From Kalaharituber pfeilii (Eukaryota; Ascomycota; Pezizomycetes; Pezizales; Pezizaceae), in the NCBI GenBank assembly GCA_015179045.1, contig WHUZ01000027.1, positions 62,001-126,000 of the forward strand: DNA of 64,000 nt. The letters are read 5' to 3'. Made by a program: the position numbers and the translations under genes. This document shows, piece after piece, positions 11,011-22,500 of this stretch. Under the pieces are notes generated by a model, which made no database searches, had not been told where the DNA came from, and saw nothing but the letters and a program-made list of their open reading frames with translations. The first letter of the stretch is position 1. Every line of letters starts with the position of its first letter.

Positions 11011-12001
11011 TGTAGGACTAATCACGCTGGTGAAACGTGCTTGGACGGCGATCGCGATGAGCGCAAGGTCTTTATCTTGCGCCGTTGTATGGTTTCGACG
11101 CCAAATCGAGAGCAGCAGGAATCTTGAAGCTTGAGCGCAGAGACTCATGGCGCCGATTATGATACGCTTTGTTGCGGGGGCGCGATTCTAACTCAACGCG
11201 GTCTGCTTAGCATACCTGCCCAGCTGCCAGCTGCTCAGCTGAGCTTCCGTTCTGTTCTTGCTGCGGCTGGAAGCGCTGTGCTGCAGGCTCCTGCTGCGTT
11301 CTCCGTCCGTGTCTCCGTTTGGACGGTCCGGATTTGGCTCGTCCGAAAGCAAGCATGATCTCATGGGCTGGGATTGATGGATGACACGTTTTCAATGTAG
11401 CAGCCAAACACGAGGGCGCAGGTTTGAGACAATCATATTATCACGGTCCTCGGAAGCAGTGTGATGTCAATGTAGAGCCGTCCGCGAGTGCGGAGCGCGA
11501 GTGGCAGAATGCGGCGCTGCGGTGTCGACATTCAGCGCATTCTCAGATATGCATAGCATGAGCATAATTTCAATTTCTGGCACGGGATCGGCTTTGGCAG
11601 CAGATCAGTACAAGCATTGATCATATGACGCGGTGCCGTCTTTGGAGAAGGTGGAAGGTGGCATGGGTTAGTAAGTCTGGTCACGAGACTAGGCATGGGT
11701 CTATTCGGGCCGTGCTTGCAGATGGGCCTTCCTGGAAGCGAGCCTTGGCCCCATCCCACCCCCATCCCACCCCATCATTCCCATTTTGATTTCATTCTTG
11801 GCACGGCAGCTTGCTTGCACTTAATCCACCGCTCGCTTGAGCTCGATTGGAATGCATCAGTAGAGCGGTGGAATCGAGGAGTGCAAGTGCGAAAGCTGCG
11901 GCAGGTATATATATATACTCGTATCCTACCATTCCCCATATTTCTGAGGGCTCCCGCTTCACTGTCAGTTAGCTAATCATTGGGTAGGCATTGGAGGCAC
12001 A

Positions 12002-13907
12002 ATGCCTCCACGGCGTAAGCAGGACCAAGAGCATGAGGCTTCAGCAGCTGAATCGATTGCATCTGGAAGCAAAAGGCCAAGGAAGAATACTGATGCAGAC
12101 GAGCCTTTGCACCATGGATCGCCCAGTCGTAATAGAAACTATGGGGCAAGGGCAAGACCCAGGGCAACGCTGCCTGCATACAAACGCCTCACAATCACGA
12201 AGCACGTCGAGAAGACAGAATCCAATTGCAGTGATCCTGAGCTAGCTATCGCAACCAATGACACAGCAGAACAACTTGAAAGCAATCTGACGCAACCGGC
12301 TGCGGGAGTCCTTGATAAATTTCGTTTTCAAGGGGGCAACGGCATGACTAGAGGAATTCGGTCTGGAAATCAGCAGCAAACTGTAAAGACTAGTAATTAC
12401 GGAGGTTCGGATGAGCAATCCCCATCCCATTTCCAAACAGGGCAACCAGAGGAGGATGAGTATGACTGTACCATCAACTACAATGATGCCGTCATTGCAG
12501 AAGCATCAATGTTGCAAAGTAAGAACAACGCACAAGCCATGCATGTACAGGACGGGCACGAAACTTCGGAACAGTTCAACACTGTGATCGAAGAAATGGA
12601 AGATCTAGATACTGGACAATCCAGCGGCTTCCAGCCCAAAATCCTGGTTGAGGAAGAAGGCTTGTATGAGGGCTATGAGGCCTGTGGAGACTACATAGTC
12701 CTTACCCCATCCCAGTCTGGCTCTCAGCAGCTAATATCAGAAGACGAGCATCCAGTGTTCACAAATACTGTCTCTACCTCTACAGAGTTTCATGAGTTGC
12801 CAAATGTCATAGAGTACCCCGCAAGTCCATTTCGTGAGTTTGAGATTTACCCCCGCCAGTCAGCCAAAGGTGCCTCCAACTATGTTGATGATACCGTACA
12901 AGAACGATTCTTTCCTCCCTCCGACATAGATCTCGGCTATGGCGACGAGTCCCCGGAGATCTTTGACCCAAACCTGCCTTGCGTGGTTACATCGGATGAG
13001 GAAAGCAAAACATCCGAAGAAGTCGAGGAATTCAACGAATTCAATGACGACTTCAACGATGATGATTTGTGGAAGGAAGTTGCGTTGAAGAATTTCTATA
13101 TCCCACGAAATAGTGACCCCCCTACAGAGGATCCGCTTGCCTGGATGGAAGAGATATCCAGCTCATCTACAATAGCTGCGGATGTAGATATGGACCTTGT
13201 GGTTGAGCCCGAAGCTCAGCCTGGCCAAAATCCTATTACCACAGTAGGCTTCAATCCTGTTCCTACATCCGGGAGCAGCTCCATCTATAAAGCTGTCCAG
13301 AGTTCCACGAGCGCAAAGGGAAAAGGAAAAGCAAAAATATCTCTTCCACCAACCTTGATATCTCCAATATCACATATTTCCAACCCTAACCCCAACCCCG
13401 GAGATATGCAAACCTCCTCATCTAGGCGCATGCTAATCTTTCCGCCAAATTCCACTCGGCTGGAGCGGGTCAACAGGAATTTAGCTATTCTCAACAGACT
13501 CAATGATCCTGAGTTTAAAGACGCTTTTCCTCTTCCTGGGATTCCGGTGACCAATGCTAACACCACAGCTACTAAATGGGCCCATCTTCCACCAGAAGAA
13601 CGTCAACGGCCATTTGCTAGGCCTCCATATGCAGCACCCGCAAAGGAAAGGTCTGTAATTGAAGGACTGAGCACGAAGAAACTCCTAAGAGTGTGCTTTC
13701 GAATAGGTGAAGCTCTGAGGGTGGCGAATTTGACGAGCGCGGGTTCATGGGGAGACAGTGACGTGTTGACTGAGCTATATGGTTTGTATAATTTTGCAAG
13801 CAGCAGGATGCCTTTGCACGTTACTAATGCACTATATCGGGTTGAATAGCAAGAGTGACGTCCTCTGAGAGAATTGGGTTTAAGCAAAACATACAGCTCG
13901 GTATTGT

Positions 13908-13941
<34 letters not shown>

Positions 13942-14345
13942 TATGTGTGTGCGTGTCAATATTCCTCTGCTACCTTGAGCTCTATATAGCTGCTTTTCAC
14001 AAACACTAAACCATTCTACACTACATACTTACATCCCCTCCTTCCTCCCCCTTTTTCACTTCTCCAGGTGACATATACCACCTCAACCCCCCCTTCCTCA
14101 GCGGCACCTTCACCAACTACCGGAGCTGTCCCCTCTGGGACTCCGACTCCGCCAATCTCCTTGGCGAGCAAGGCAAAGGGAAGATGGTCCGGGTTGTTGG
14201 ACGGGTGAAGAAGGTCGTCGAGGGGACTATGGGTGGGAGAAGGGCCGACCCTGGGTGGGGCGGGTATTGGATGGAGATTTTGAGCGTGTGGGAGTGTGGG
14301 TGGGAGGAGTTGGAGAGGGCGAGAGGAGCGGTTTGTGGGTGGTAA
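12002..14345 (+). CDS. Acidic 702-aa protein of unknown function with ordered C-terminus
   Basis: Three exons join in frame: 12002-13781, 13850-13900 and 14068-14345. The first intron (68 bp, donor GTTTGT) has a TACTAAT branch word and a TAG acceptor. The second (167 bp, donor GTATTG) contains 31 consecutive T and ends CTCCAG. Residues 1-530 are mostly low complexity. There is a basic start (PPRRKQ, SGSKRPRKN) that could be a nuclear signal, then a long Asp/Glu/Ser-rich part. The C-terminal 120 residues look folded: KKLLRVCFRIGEALR, then ELYARVTSSERIGFKQNIQ across the 17-codon middle exon, then GDIYHLNPPFLSGTF, MVRVVGRVKK, and a Trp-rich end (GYWMEILSVWECGWEEL). This pattern resembles a fungal family of unknown function that I know only as hypothetical proteins. 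The single-exon frame to 13849 is a read-through of intron 1. Confidence 0.8.
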
Positions 14346-15040
14346 GGTAATATCTACATGTAGTTGATATAGGTTGTGGGAGACGGGGGCGATATATATG
14401 AAGTTATTAAGTTATGTGTATAGGTAGGTGTCATATTGAAGGCGGGGAAAGGTATGGATATTTGGAGGGAATACTGTGAGGATTTGCTTGTGCTCAAAGG
14501 ACTAGAAATGGATAATTATTATGTAGTTAATATTATAATATCTATAGGACTTCGCCCAGGGTCTAGCCGCATTAATCATTTCTTCCAAAGAAGTCTTTTA
14601 TTTTCCCTCCAATCAGCAAAAACTAAAAGCCAAAAAAAAAAAAAAAAAAAAAACATTTTCCTTCCTTTTCACTAACGCAATTTTTTTGTGGGGGTAGAGG
14701 GGGGAAGGAAATGAAAAAAAAAACAATCTGCTACCGAATTCAAATGTAGATTACATGTAGCGCAAGTGGATGATATCGATTGCGGACAAAATCAACGTTG
14801 AGGGTAACCCACAGTACCACCCTGCCAGAATAAATCGTATTACACACAATGCACTTGACAGTACGTACCCCACACAGTAACAAAAACCCATTCCTGGCCC
14901 CCGCCGGAAAAAAAAAAAAAAAAAAAGAAAAAAGGCATCGCTCATCTGCCCCCTGTGCGTATATTACTTAAGACACTTGATCTTAGTATTTTGTTTCGCT
15001 TTAACTCGCCACATAACAATACAAACGTTTTCAGAAGTTG

Positions 15041-15049
15041 TTGTGTGTG

Positions 15050-15094
<45 letters not shown>
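15041..15094 (+). repeat. GT dinucleotide microsatellite
   Basis: About 26 near-perfect GT units, interrupted once by CC near 15051. Confidence 0.95.
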
Positions 15095-15095
<1 letters not shown>

Positions 15096-15352
15096 AGCGC
15101 AACGACCCTCTCCGAAAATTCCCCCGTTGCAATTGGGCGCAAAAAAAAAAAAAATAAAAAAAAAAAAAAAAAAAATTCCGCAAACAAACAAACAAACAAC
15201 AACAACAGAAAAAAAAGAAAACTCGCAACAAAGGTGATGTAACGTACTGAGACGTTTTACCCAGAAACTGCATGCAAGGGCCCTGAGGTTTCAGGACGAT
15301 TAAAAAAAAAAAAAAAAAAAAAAGAAAAAAAAGGGCGGTTTTCTGCAAATCC

Positions 15353-15356
<4 letters not shown>

Positions 15357-15406
<50 letters not shown>
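15357..15406 (+). repeat. Poly-T tract of 50 bases
   Basis: An uninterrupted T run, the longest homopolymer in the window. It could be the relic of a retroposed poly-A tail, a nucleosome-free element or an assembly artefact. No target duplication was seen around it. Confidence 0.9.
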
Positions 15407-16875
15407 CAACGACCATCATGTAATGGGAAAAAAAGAGAAAAAACGCCTGATTTCGAAATACCTCATTTATAACAATTACGGGAATCATATCAGACGATTA
15501 TTCGATCTGAACGGTTTTAATTTAAAAAAAAACAAAAAAAGCCCTAACAATGGATGCCTGTTCCCTGTCCCTCCCCAAAAAAAAAAGAAAAAAAAATTTT
15601 TCGGGAAGCAAATGAATCGGTAAGGGGACCGGGGATTAAGGGTCACCACGAAGGATTATTCTAGAAGATGACGAGGATATATATGTACAGCATCGTATAC
15701 TTTACTGGGGGAGGTAAACCTCGGAAGATGGTTAGCCCTGGTTTTGGCAACGAACTAGATTAGATTCGGTCGAATCCGGGGGTGTGGGACTACTTCAAAC
15801 TTCCAACTTTCGATAGACAAACTATCGTCATTGGGCACACAAAATTGTTTACGCAAGTAACCGCATACAAAGTCAAGGTTTCGAGAAAATTGCACAACAA
15901 AAAAAACCTCAACACCTTCAATTCCGTTCCCACCCCCCTCTTTCCCTACCCCCCCGCTCCCCGGCCCTCCAGGCAAGCTTATAATTCCCAAACGAGTCCC
16001 AAATCACAAAATTAAATCACAGTAAATCACAGTAACCGATTAAAAAAAATAAAATAACAGAAAAAAAGGAAATTAAGAAAAGAAATATGCAAAGAAAAGA
16101 AAAGAAAACTGTAAAAAAGCAAAAACTGCCACCGTTGACCGTGTATATGTGCGAACGTAGATGAAACAGAAACGAGCACTAAAAACAAAAAACGCATATC
16201 CATTCTATAGTGTAGTAACTGATGATGAAAAAGATAAGCCTGGCACAAGAACAAAAAATAAAATAAAAACCTTGCACACCATCCCTTGCACGATCCTTCT
16301 CAAGTCCCATATTAGAAAGATCGATAATAATCAGCAGTAACGAGTAAGCAAAGCAATACAAAAGGTCGTCAAGGGGACTAAAAGACGTTTGCCCACCAAC
16401 CAGCCCACCAACCAACCAGCCAGACAAAAAACAGGAGAAAGATGAAAAACGAACATAACGCAGAACAAGACAGGAACAACCCTATAATGTAACGATGAAC
16501 AGGAAGAAAGCCACCTAAAGTAAGTAATTGTAAACAAGGATAACAATAATAAATATAAAAAAAAAAAGGTTGCCGTTTTTCACCCAGAAACCAGACGCAG
16601 AAAAACAGGAAAAGGAAAATATGATATAAGGAAAATAAAAGAGATACAGAATGCAGAGAGAAGCAAAGAATGTTTGTGAGTAACATCAGTACCAGCCTCC
16701 TATAATTCCGTCATCTTCTCACCCTTCCTTCCTTCCTGCGGCTAGATTAACGATGTAAAATAAGTAGTGATCGTGTACGTACTATCACGTAGCATGATTC
16801 TGCCTGCACGTGTGAAATAGAAGGTGCGGTTTGTTATGGTAATTGAGTAACGCCGCTTGGTAACAAGACTGAAAA

Positions 16876-17609
16876 TCATATTCCTTCGGGAAGCTCAAAT
16901 CCCTTCAACTCCTTCTCTAGGTAGTCAACCAAAGCCTGAGCCTGAGCTTTTAGGATACCTAGTGACCCACTGCTACCCGCAGTAACGCTTGAAACACTAC
17001 CCACAGCCGTAGTTCCAGTTCCTCTCAGAGACCCGCCTGCTGGGGTAGCGCCGCCACTACGTATCCCGCCCAATACTCCACTCTTGAAGCTTCCCGGCCC
17101 CTCAAATACTTGATCTCCATCGTTCGAATGCAAGCTCGAGTTGGAGCTAGGCTGGCGGGTAGCTTGCTTAGGACCAATCAGACATAGCAGGACCTTTGGT
17201 GCTACAAGTTGTACATGAAGGTTATAATCAGAGAGCTCGAGCGTGAGAGACTTCAGCGGAGGATCTGCAGGTTTGCTTCCATTGGGCGCTGGATTTGTCG
17301 ACCCTGCTTGGCTGGCAGGTGCGGGTAATGATTGCTCAATGAGGCCTTGTGCTGCGACTCGCTCGTAGTTTGACCAAATGTTCGCCGCAAGGGCTGCATG
17401 TGTCCGCGATTTTTTGGCGTCCGGTGCGACGGGTGAGGTTGCTGTCGCTAGCAATGCTCCCGAGGGTGTGAAGAGACTGTAGGATCAAAGCCAAGTCAGA
17501 AAATTACCAGACACATTTGATTGACAAACTGGTGAACACACAGTGCCGAGGACACATTAGGTGAGATAGATTGCGAGAGGAGTTGGTTGAGAGGCTTGGT
17601 TTTCAGCAT
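16876..17609 (-). CDS. LAMTOR2: LAMTOR2/Ego3-type roadblock protein of the TORC1-activating complex
   Basis: LAMTOR2 (p14), and Ego3 in yeast, are roadblock-fold scaffold subunits that anchor Rag GTPases on the lysosome or vacuole for TORC1 activation. Two exons on the minus strand, 17609-17542 and 17476-16876, are separated by a 65-bp intron (donor GTGTGT, acceptor CTACAG). They give 222 aa from the ATG at 17609. The start MLKTKPLNQLLSQ matches the LAMTOR2 start. The intron joins ALL to FTPSGALLATA, the first beta hairpin. Then come HAALAANIWSNYE (central helix), LELSDYNLHVQLVAPKVLLCLIG (strands) and the final helix LGILKAQAQALVDYLEKEL, very close to the animal KAKAQALVQYLEEPL. Human LAMTOR2 is 125 aa. 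The extra length here lies in two loops, a Pro/Ser-rich one (about residues 72-98) and a Gly/Ser-rich one (about 134-195) just before the last helix. Confidence 0.9.
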
Positions 17610-18870
17610 GGTTGCTTATCTTCTATATGGTAGTTGGGGTTTGTGAATGTCGAACGCTTGAGGATCGGAAGGATGAAGTAATCCGCTGCTTTCCTCTGGA
17701 GCGTTAGTCCGGAGTTGGTTCAGAAAAAAGAAAGCAGGATTCTAGGCATAGGAAAAGGAAATAATAGCAGATTTTTAAGTGGAGCTCTTTCAGGGACATA
17801 AAATAGGAACAGGACAAAACTGAAGCCGATCGTCGTTGAGTGCTGCAACACTTTGACGTTTTCATGCAGCAAGATCCAGCAAAAAGTGCCAGACATAAAT
17901 GTGAGCCCAGTCAACCACCAGGATAAGCTGATGGAAACCGTTTGACGATCCCAGAACGGCGTACCTTTCTGTCTTTTGAAGCCTGTTTTTCTTTTTTTTT
18001 ATAATGTATCCCTTTCCTGCGTTCCGTTGCCTATTCTTTCGTTATATTGATTTGCTTGTTTCTGGCCGAGCGCAGAATGGGCAGGTGCCTTCCTGTGCTT
18101 TTTCTTTTCGAATATGTCGACGAGAGAATCAAGGAGAGAAAGAGGAACTCAAGAGCAAAGAGCAAACAAAAGAGTAGAAAACAGATATAAACGTACCCGC
18201 CACTTGCAATAGCCGAACTTTCCAAAGAACCACCGGACGCCTCTCGGTTGGCTCTTCTTCTTTATAAGTGGGGCGACGTTTCGCGTTAGCTGACCTATGC
18301 CAGATTGGATAAAGTTTGCACAAACTGAGATGCCACAACGAGGATGTCTCGATTATTGTATTTATTTTATATTTTATTTTATATTATTTTATTTTTTATT
18401 TTTTTTTCCTTTTTGTTCTTGAAACTCTCGCGTTCGAAATTGCGGACAGAATATCGTGTGAAATGGGATGCCCCTTGGCACGGTAGTGCAGAGATGCAGG
18501 GGAGGCCGGGCAGGCGAGTTCGACGTGCGAAGGGCAATAAGCACTCGGAGACGGGGGTGAAGGATGGGGAGTGAGAAGCTAAAGGGCGCAGGCAAGGCAG
18601 GTATCACACGCGGCAGGCGACAGACTGACTGGCTTCCGGCAGGCAGGCCCGGTCTGCGTAGGCTGGACGGCGAAGGTATAGTATTGTGGAGGCGTCTCGA
18701 CGGCTGTCTCTCCAGCTACCTCGTTGACGCTTTTATTTTAGACGCAGCAGCAGCCCTCCGACCTCCGCTAAGCTGCCTGCTGCGACGCTGGCCGCCCTCG
18801 GACGCACGGCTCCGCTGTGCGTCCAGCAAAGATAGTAACGGTAGATACTTAGATACGGTGCAGCGACAGA

Positions 18871-18901
18871 AGACAGGCAGGCAGGCAGACAGGCAGACAG
18901 G

Positions 18902-18938
<37 letters not shown>

Positions 18939-18939
18939 G
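18871..18939 (+). repeat. GACA/GGCA tetranucleotide repeat
   Basis: About 17 units of a four-base repeat shift from AGGC-type to AGAC-type along the array, with one AAAC unit. Confidence 0.9.
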
Positions 18940-19668
18940 GGCTGCAGCACAGTCAGCGCATGCGATAACTTAGTATCGAGCTGTACGCCGCTATCTACTC
19001 GCGATGGCTCTTTGCCCCCTCTACGGCTGCTAAGACTGGAACCGTTCGGGCGCCGGGTAGCTCCTGGCACTGCGAGTGGTCAGCACGCGGCTTGCGAAGA
19101 TGCAGTGAGGGATATCGGGGACGCGAGATTGAATCAACCAACGCTGAGTGGAGGGCTTCGGTCCGCAAGGCTTCTGAAACGGCTAGAAGAGTCTCTGGAA
19201 TTACGCACCTTGTGCAAGGCCGAATGTGTTTAATTAATCGTTCTAGCTCGGTCGAATTCTCCTAAGTTGCAGCCGGGTATTGGGCTCGACTGGGCTGACA
19301 GGGGGTGCAACGGCGCAACGAATATCCCTCGTGCCCTCTCACTTCAAGTAAGTCGTCTCTGGACGAAACAGATGTTGTGGCGGTGAGTGTTGTTGGTTTG
19401 GAGAATGACGGGTCCCGCTGTTGGTGATGCAGGCCCGGCGGACTGTGTTGGATATGGTGACTGAAGTGCACTCTGGCGGTAAAGCTGGACTGGGGAGCGG
19501 TTCACCTACTTGCCTCACTGAAGGAAGGGCCAGGACCTGTACGGAGTTATCTATAGCTAAAAGGGCACTACAAGCTGGGAGCCACTGGCACGGCGCGCGC
19601 ACATGTCCAGAATTATATTGCTCCACGGATCATCCCAGCTACCCAGCTTCCCAGCGATCTCCACTCCC

Positions 19669-19707
19669 CGCCCCCCCCCCCCTCCTCTCTCTCTCTCTCT
19701 CTCTCTC
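19669..19707 (+). repeat. Poly-C followed by CT microsatellite
   Basis: A run of about 14 C merges through CTC into about 12 CT units. Confidence 0.9.
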
Positions 19708-21625
19708 GCTCTTCATCCCCTCGTCCAAGCGACCACCAGCAGCTCGACAGTAGAGAAAAATGCATGTACCAAATCCTGACCACATGGAAGTCACCAAGCT
19801 TGCAGGGCCACCTCCTGCGCGAGACGGACGAGACATGCGAATCAGATTGAGTGGGCAGGGAAGCGAGGTGCCAGTGGAGACAGCGAAGAGGTCACTAGCT
19901 CTGATTGTCATGGGCGGTCCGTCATGCAACTTCACCAGCACTCATACTCTTTTGGGTATTACTGCTTTTCTCCTCCTACTGCTATCTTCCTAATCGAAAT
20001 GTGATCGACTCACAGGATTCATTTGACAGCCTATCACAATTCAACTCCATTTCCCAAGTTGGCTGTGCCAGCGGGCCCTGGGCATTGGGGTCATCACGGA
20101 TGCTACGCAGTACTAGTACGCTCCACGCAGAACATGAGCAAGCGTGCGGCTGGCCAGTATTCTTGAGAATGAAAATAAAACCTGCAAACATTTCCTAGCC
20201 AGACCGGTTTGAGTTACATCCTGATATATCGAGATGCAGAGCTAATTGAAATCTTGGGAATAACAAGAAAATCACCCATGCAAGGTTCGCACACAAGAGT
20301 CTTTGTAGCCGCTACGACCGCATTTGCGAGCAGTTCCGTATAGAGGATCTCTGGATAGATGAAAGATGATGAAAATAAAACGAGTGGAGTAGTTACTCGG
20401 TTCACGTAGTATGCTGAAGGTACCTAGGTTTCTGCTGTCTCCGTCTTAATCCATGCTCCTTGTGCACTGGATCGGCCCTATGTCGAAACCTAGAGAAGCG
20501 TACTCTCATCTGTTTTGGTTCCCTGGCAGCCGTTGCCAGTCTGATGCGGAAGTAGAAACCTATTGCAGATATGGATTATTACTTTATCCATGGTGTACAA
20601 AATCGATATATCCTGGACACGTGTTTCACGCACTAGAGCATTGTGGCTGTCCCGCACACATACTGTATGTACCACATCAAGTATATGCGCATGCAAGTAT
20701 TGCTCACCCAAAAAAAAAAAAAAAAAAAAAAAAGTACTTTATTTCTCACGTTCCCGTTGGCTCAAGCATGTCGTGGACACGAGATTTCTGATGTAGCGTT
20801 GTCCTCATAATTTCGGCTTGCAATTCCGAAATTGGACTGATATATACGTATGTTTTCCTCAAGAGAGTTGGTGACCTAACCAATCAAAGGTATTTGCGAT
20901 GGTCAATAACAACAATTTGAAGATCATGAGGGTTTCTAACTCTGCAATTGCGGGGAAACTACTCGAAAGTTTTGCCAACAGTTAGAGCAAACGTACACTG
21001 ACTGCAGCATTGGGCTCCAATATCTCAAATTGTACAGCATTATCGAGAGATGATATAAAGAGGGGTACAAGGCATTACTGGCTGGAGCGGAGAACCGTAC
21101 ATCACATATGTACGTTCTTGAGGACCAATTGCCCGTAGGTTTTAGTGTAACTCTAACTCTATCGTGAACAGCTGTACGCCTTTCAATGCTCAGATATAGT
21201 GCCATGCTGACCTTACCGAGAGCTAGTCTAAGCATGAACGGGTAGGTTATGAATGTTGGCGAGGGAAACTTCGTGTTCTCTACCGAGTGCGCACATGTTA
21301 AGGTGTGTTTTCTAGATACGGTCCTAATCCTCATTTTTGAAATTCCCGTAATTAACAGGCTGTTTTTGGGGCAATTGTGGGAAAAAGAAAAAAAAAAAAA
21401 AAAAAAAAATTGGCCATAGAATACTATACTGTTAATAGCATTAGCATGGCTCGACTAGTCCGTTAGTATGTGAAACGACCTGAGTGCTTCATGAGAACTT
21501 TTCGTTCTTACTGACAACCCTGGACCTACTTTGGTCATTCATACTCTAAATGCATTGATTGATTGCTTTGTGGCTCTTTCTGATCATGATTCTGGAGCCG
21601 TCTCTGTCGACCATAAGGTGATAAT

Positions 21626-21643
21626 TAGTCTCGTAACCAGACT
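21626..21643 (-). repeat. Dispersed quasi-palindromic motif (core CTGGTTACGAGACTA)
   Basis: This is the most complete copy: AGTCT-GGTTACG-AGACT read on the minus strand, a 5-bp inverted repeat around a 7-base loop. Related copies in non-coding DNA lie at 11675-11692, 24964-24980, 34578-34592, 36028-36042, 38333-38348, 38892-38909, 41145-41160, 46301-46315 and 47676-47691, in both orientations. The origin is unknown. It could be the end of an eroded short transposon or a bound DNA element. Confidence 0.6.
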
Positions 21644-22500
21644 TAGACCAGACTAGGTGATAATGCCGTATGTGTTGAAGGCTCATCACTAACTACCAGA
21701 CTAATCATTAACCATTTCCAATCGTAAGATAGTACTCGAGTACATGGTTGCCGCCAGAATTAGAAGGAAGGGGCACGTCGATGGTAGGTGAGGACCCATC
21801 ATAACGCTTGACTTTTTTCTCTGAAAAAATTCTGTAATGTACATAGAGTAATGGGCACAGTATAGGGATTTTTCCAGTGAACGTTGTTCGACACATAGGA
21901 TCTGCAGCAACTGTGCTTTATGAATCCAGGGACGTAATAAAGAGGGGCATTATGCTTTGATTTGAGACTGCAGGTTACGATATTCGGCATGTTGCACAAA
22001 TATGGGCAAATAGATCTGAGGGAGGAGCCTAGTCTGGTTGGCACGACCCCCGACCGGAGGGAGGACTTTTGCCCTATGGCCCGGCGCAAGGGACTTTTCC
22101 GTACTGGCAGTTCAATTGACTATACCTACCAGCTGGAGAGCTGACAGCAGCAAGCACGATGAAGGCCGGCTGCGGTGTGCAGTCCTCCCCCTCTAGCTCG
22201 GGCTGGTCATGGGTGGTTATCACGTAAGATGGCTAGCTTAATCGACATGTAATGGATTACAGCGCTGGAAAGACAAGCAACTTGGTGATAGTGCTGGGAG
22301 TGTGCATAGCACTCCATACGTTCGTATCCAACGTTGCTTAAGTAGGATTCAACTCTGCATGCGGCGTGGGGTTTTGCTTTTCCACGCAACGTTCGCGGAG
22401 CCGGGAATGAAACATAAGAACCTCACAGAATCCCGGTTTTTGCGGGCAGGGATACTCATTCTTGCCCGCTAGCTGCTAGCCCTAGTAGTGTCAAGTCCAT

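Larger units (their letters stand above)
10380..12001. promoter_or_regulatory. Divergent intergenic region between LSB5-like and the 702-aa gene
   Basis: This 1.6-kb region probably holds both promoters. It contains a homopolymer of 19 G (10439-10457), several shorter G tracts and a strongly G-rich tract at 10963-11010. A copy of the dispersed CTGGTYACGAGACTA motif lies at 11675-11692. A TATATATA run is at about 11908-11915, roughly 90 bp before the ATG at 12002. Long open frames here are composition artefacts. Confidence 0.45.
14346..16875. other. Gene-free, homopolymer- and microsatellite-rich spacer
   Basis: This 2.5-kb region lies between convergent genes. It carries many A and T runs (14633-14653, 14909-14926, 15140-15175, 15302-15323, 15357-15406), a GT microsatellite and CCAA-type repeats at about 16388-16430. 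All open frames here are translations of these repeats. The part just after 14345 and just before 16876 should hold the 3' untranslated regions of the flanking genes. Confidence 0.6.
17610..22500. other. Gene-free stretch between LAMTOR2-like and CHY genes, left part
   Basis: The first several hundred bases are probably the LAMTOR2-like promoter. The rest holds simple repeats (GACA/GGCA at 18871-18939, poly-C plus CT at 19669-19707, A-runs at 20710-20732 and 21389-21409) and a copy of the dispersed motif at 21626-21643. No frame longer than about 130 codons looks like a protein, and none has consistent splice sites. Confidence 0.5.

Noticed and set aside
10735..11148. 137-codon minus-strand frame upstream of the LSB5-like gene as an extra exon
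   Set aside because: Its Pro/Ser-rich translation follows the G-rich tract, and no splice pair links it to the LSB5-like frame with confidence.
14942..15488. Multiple overlapping frames on both strands
   Set aside because: They are translations of the GT microsatellite and long A/T tracts, giving runs of Phe, Lys, Val-Cys or His-Thr.
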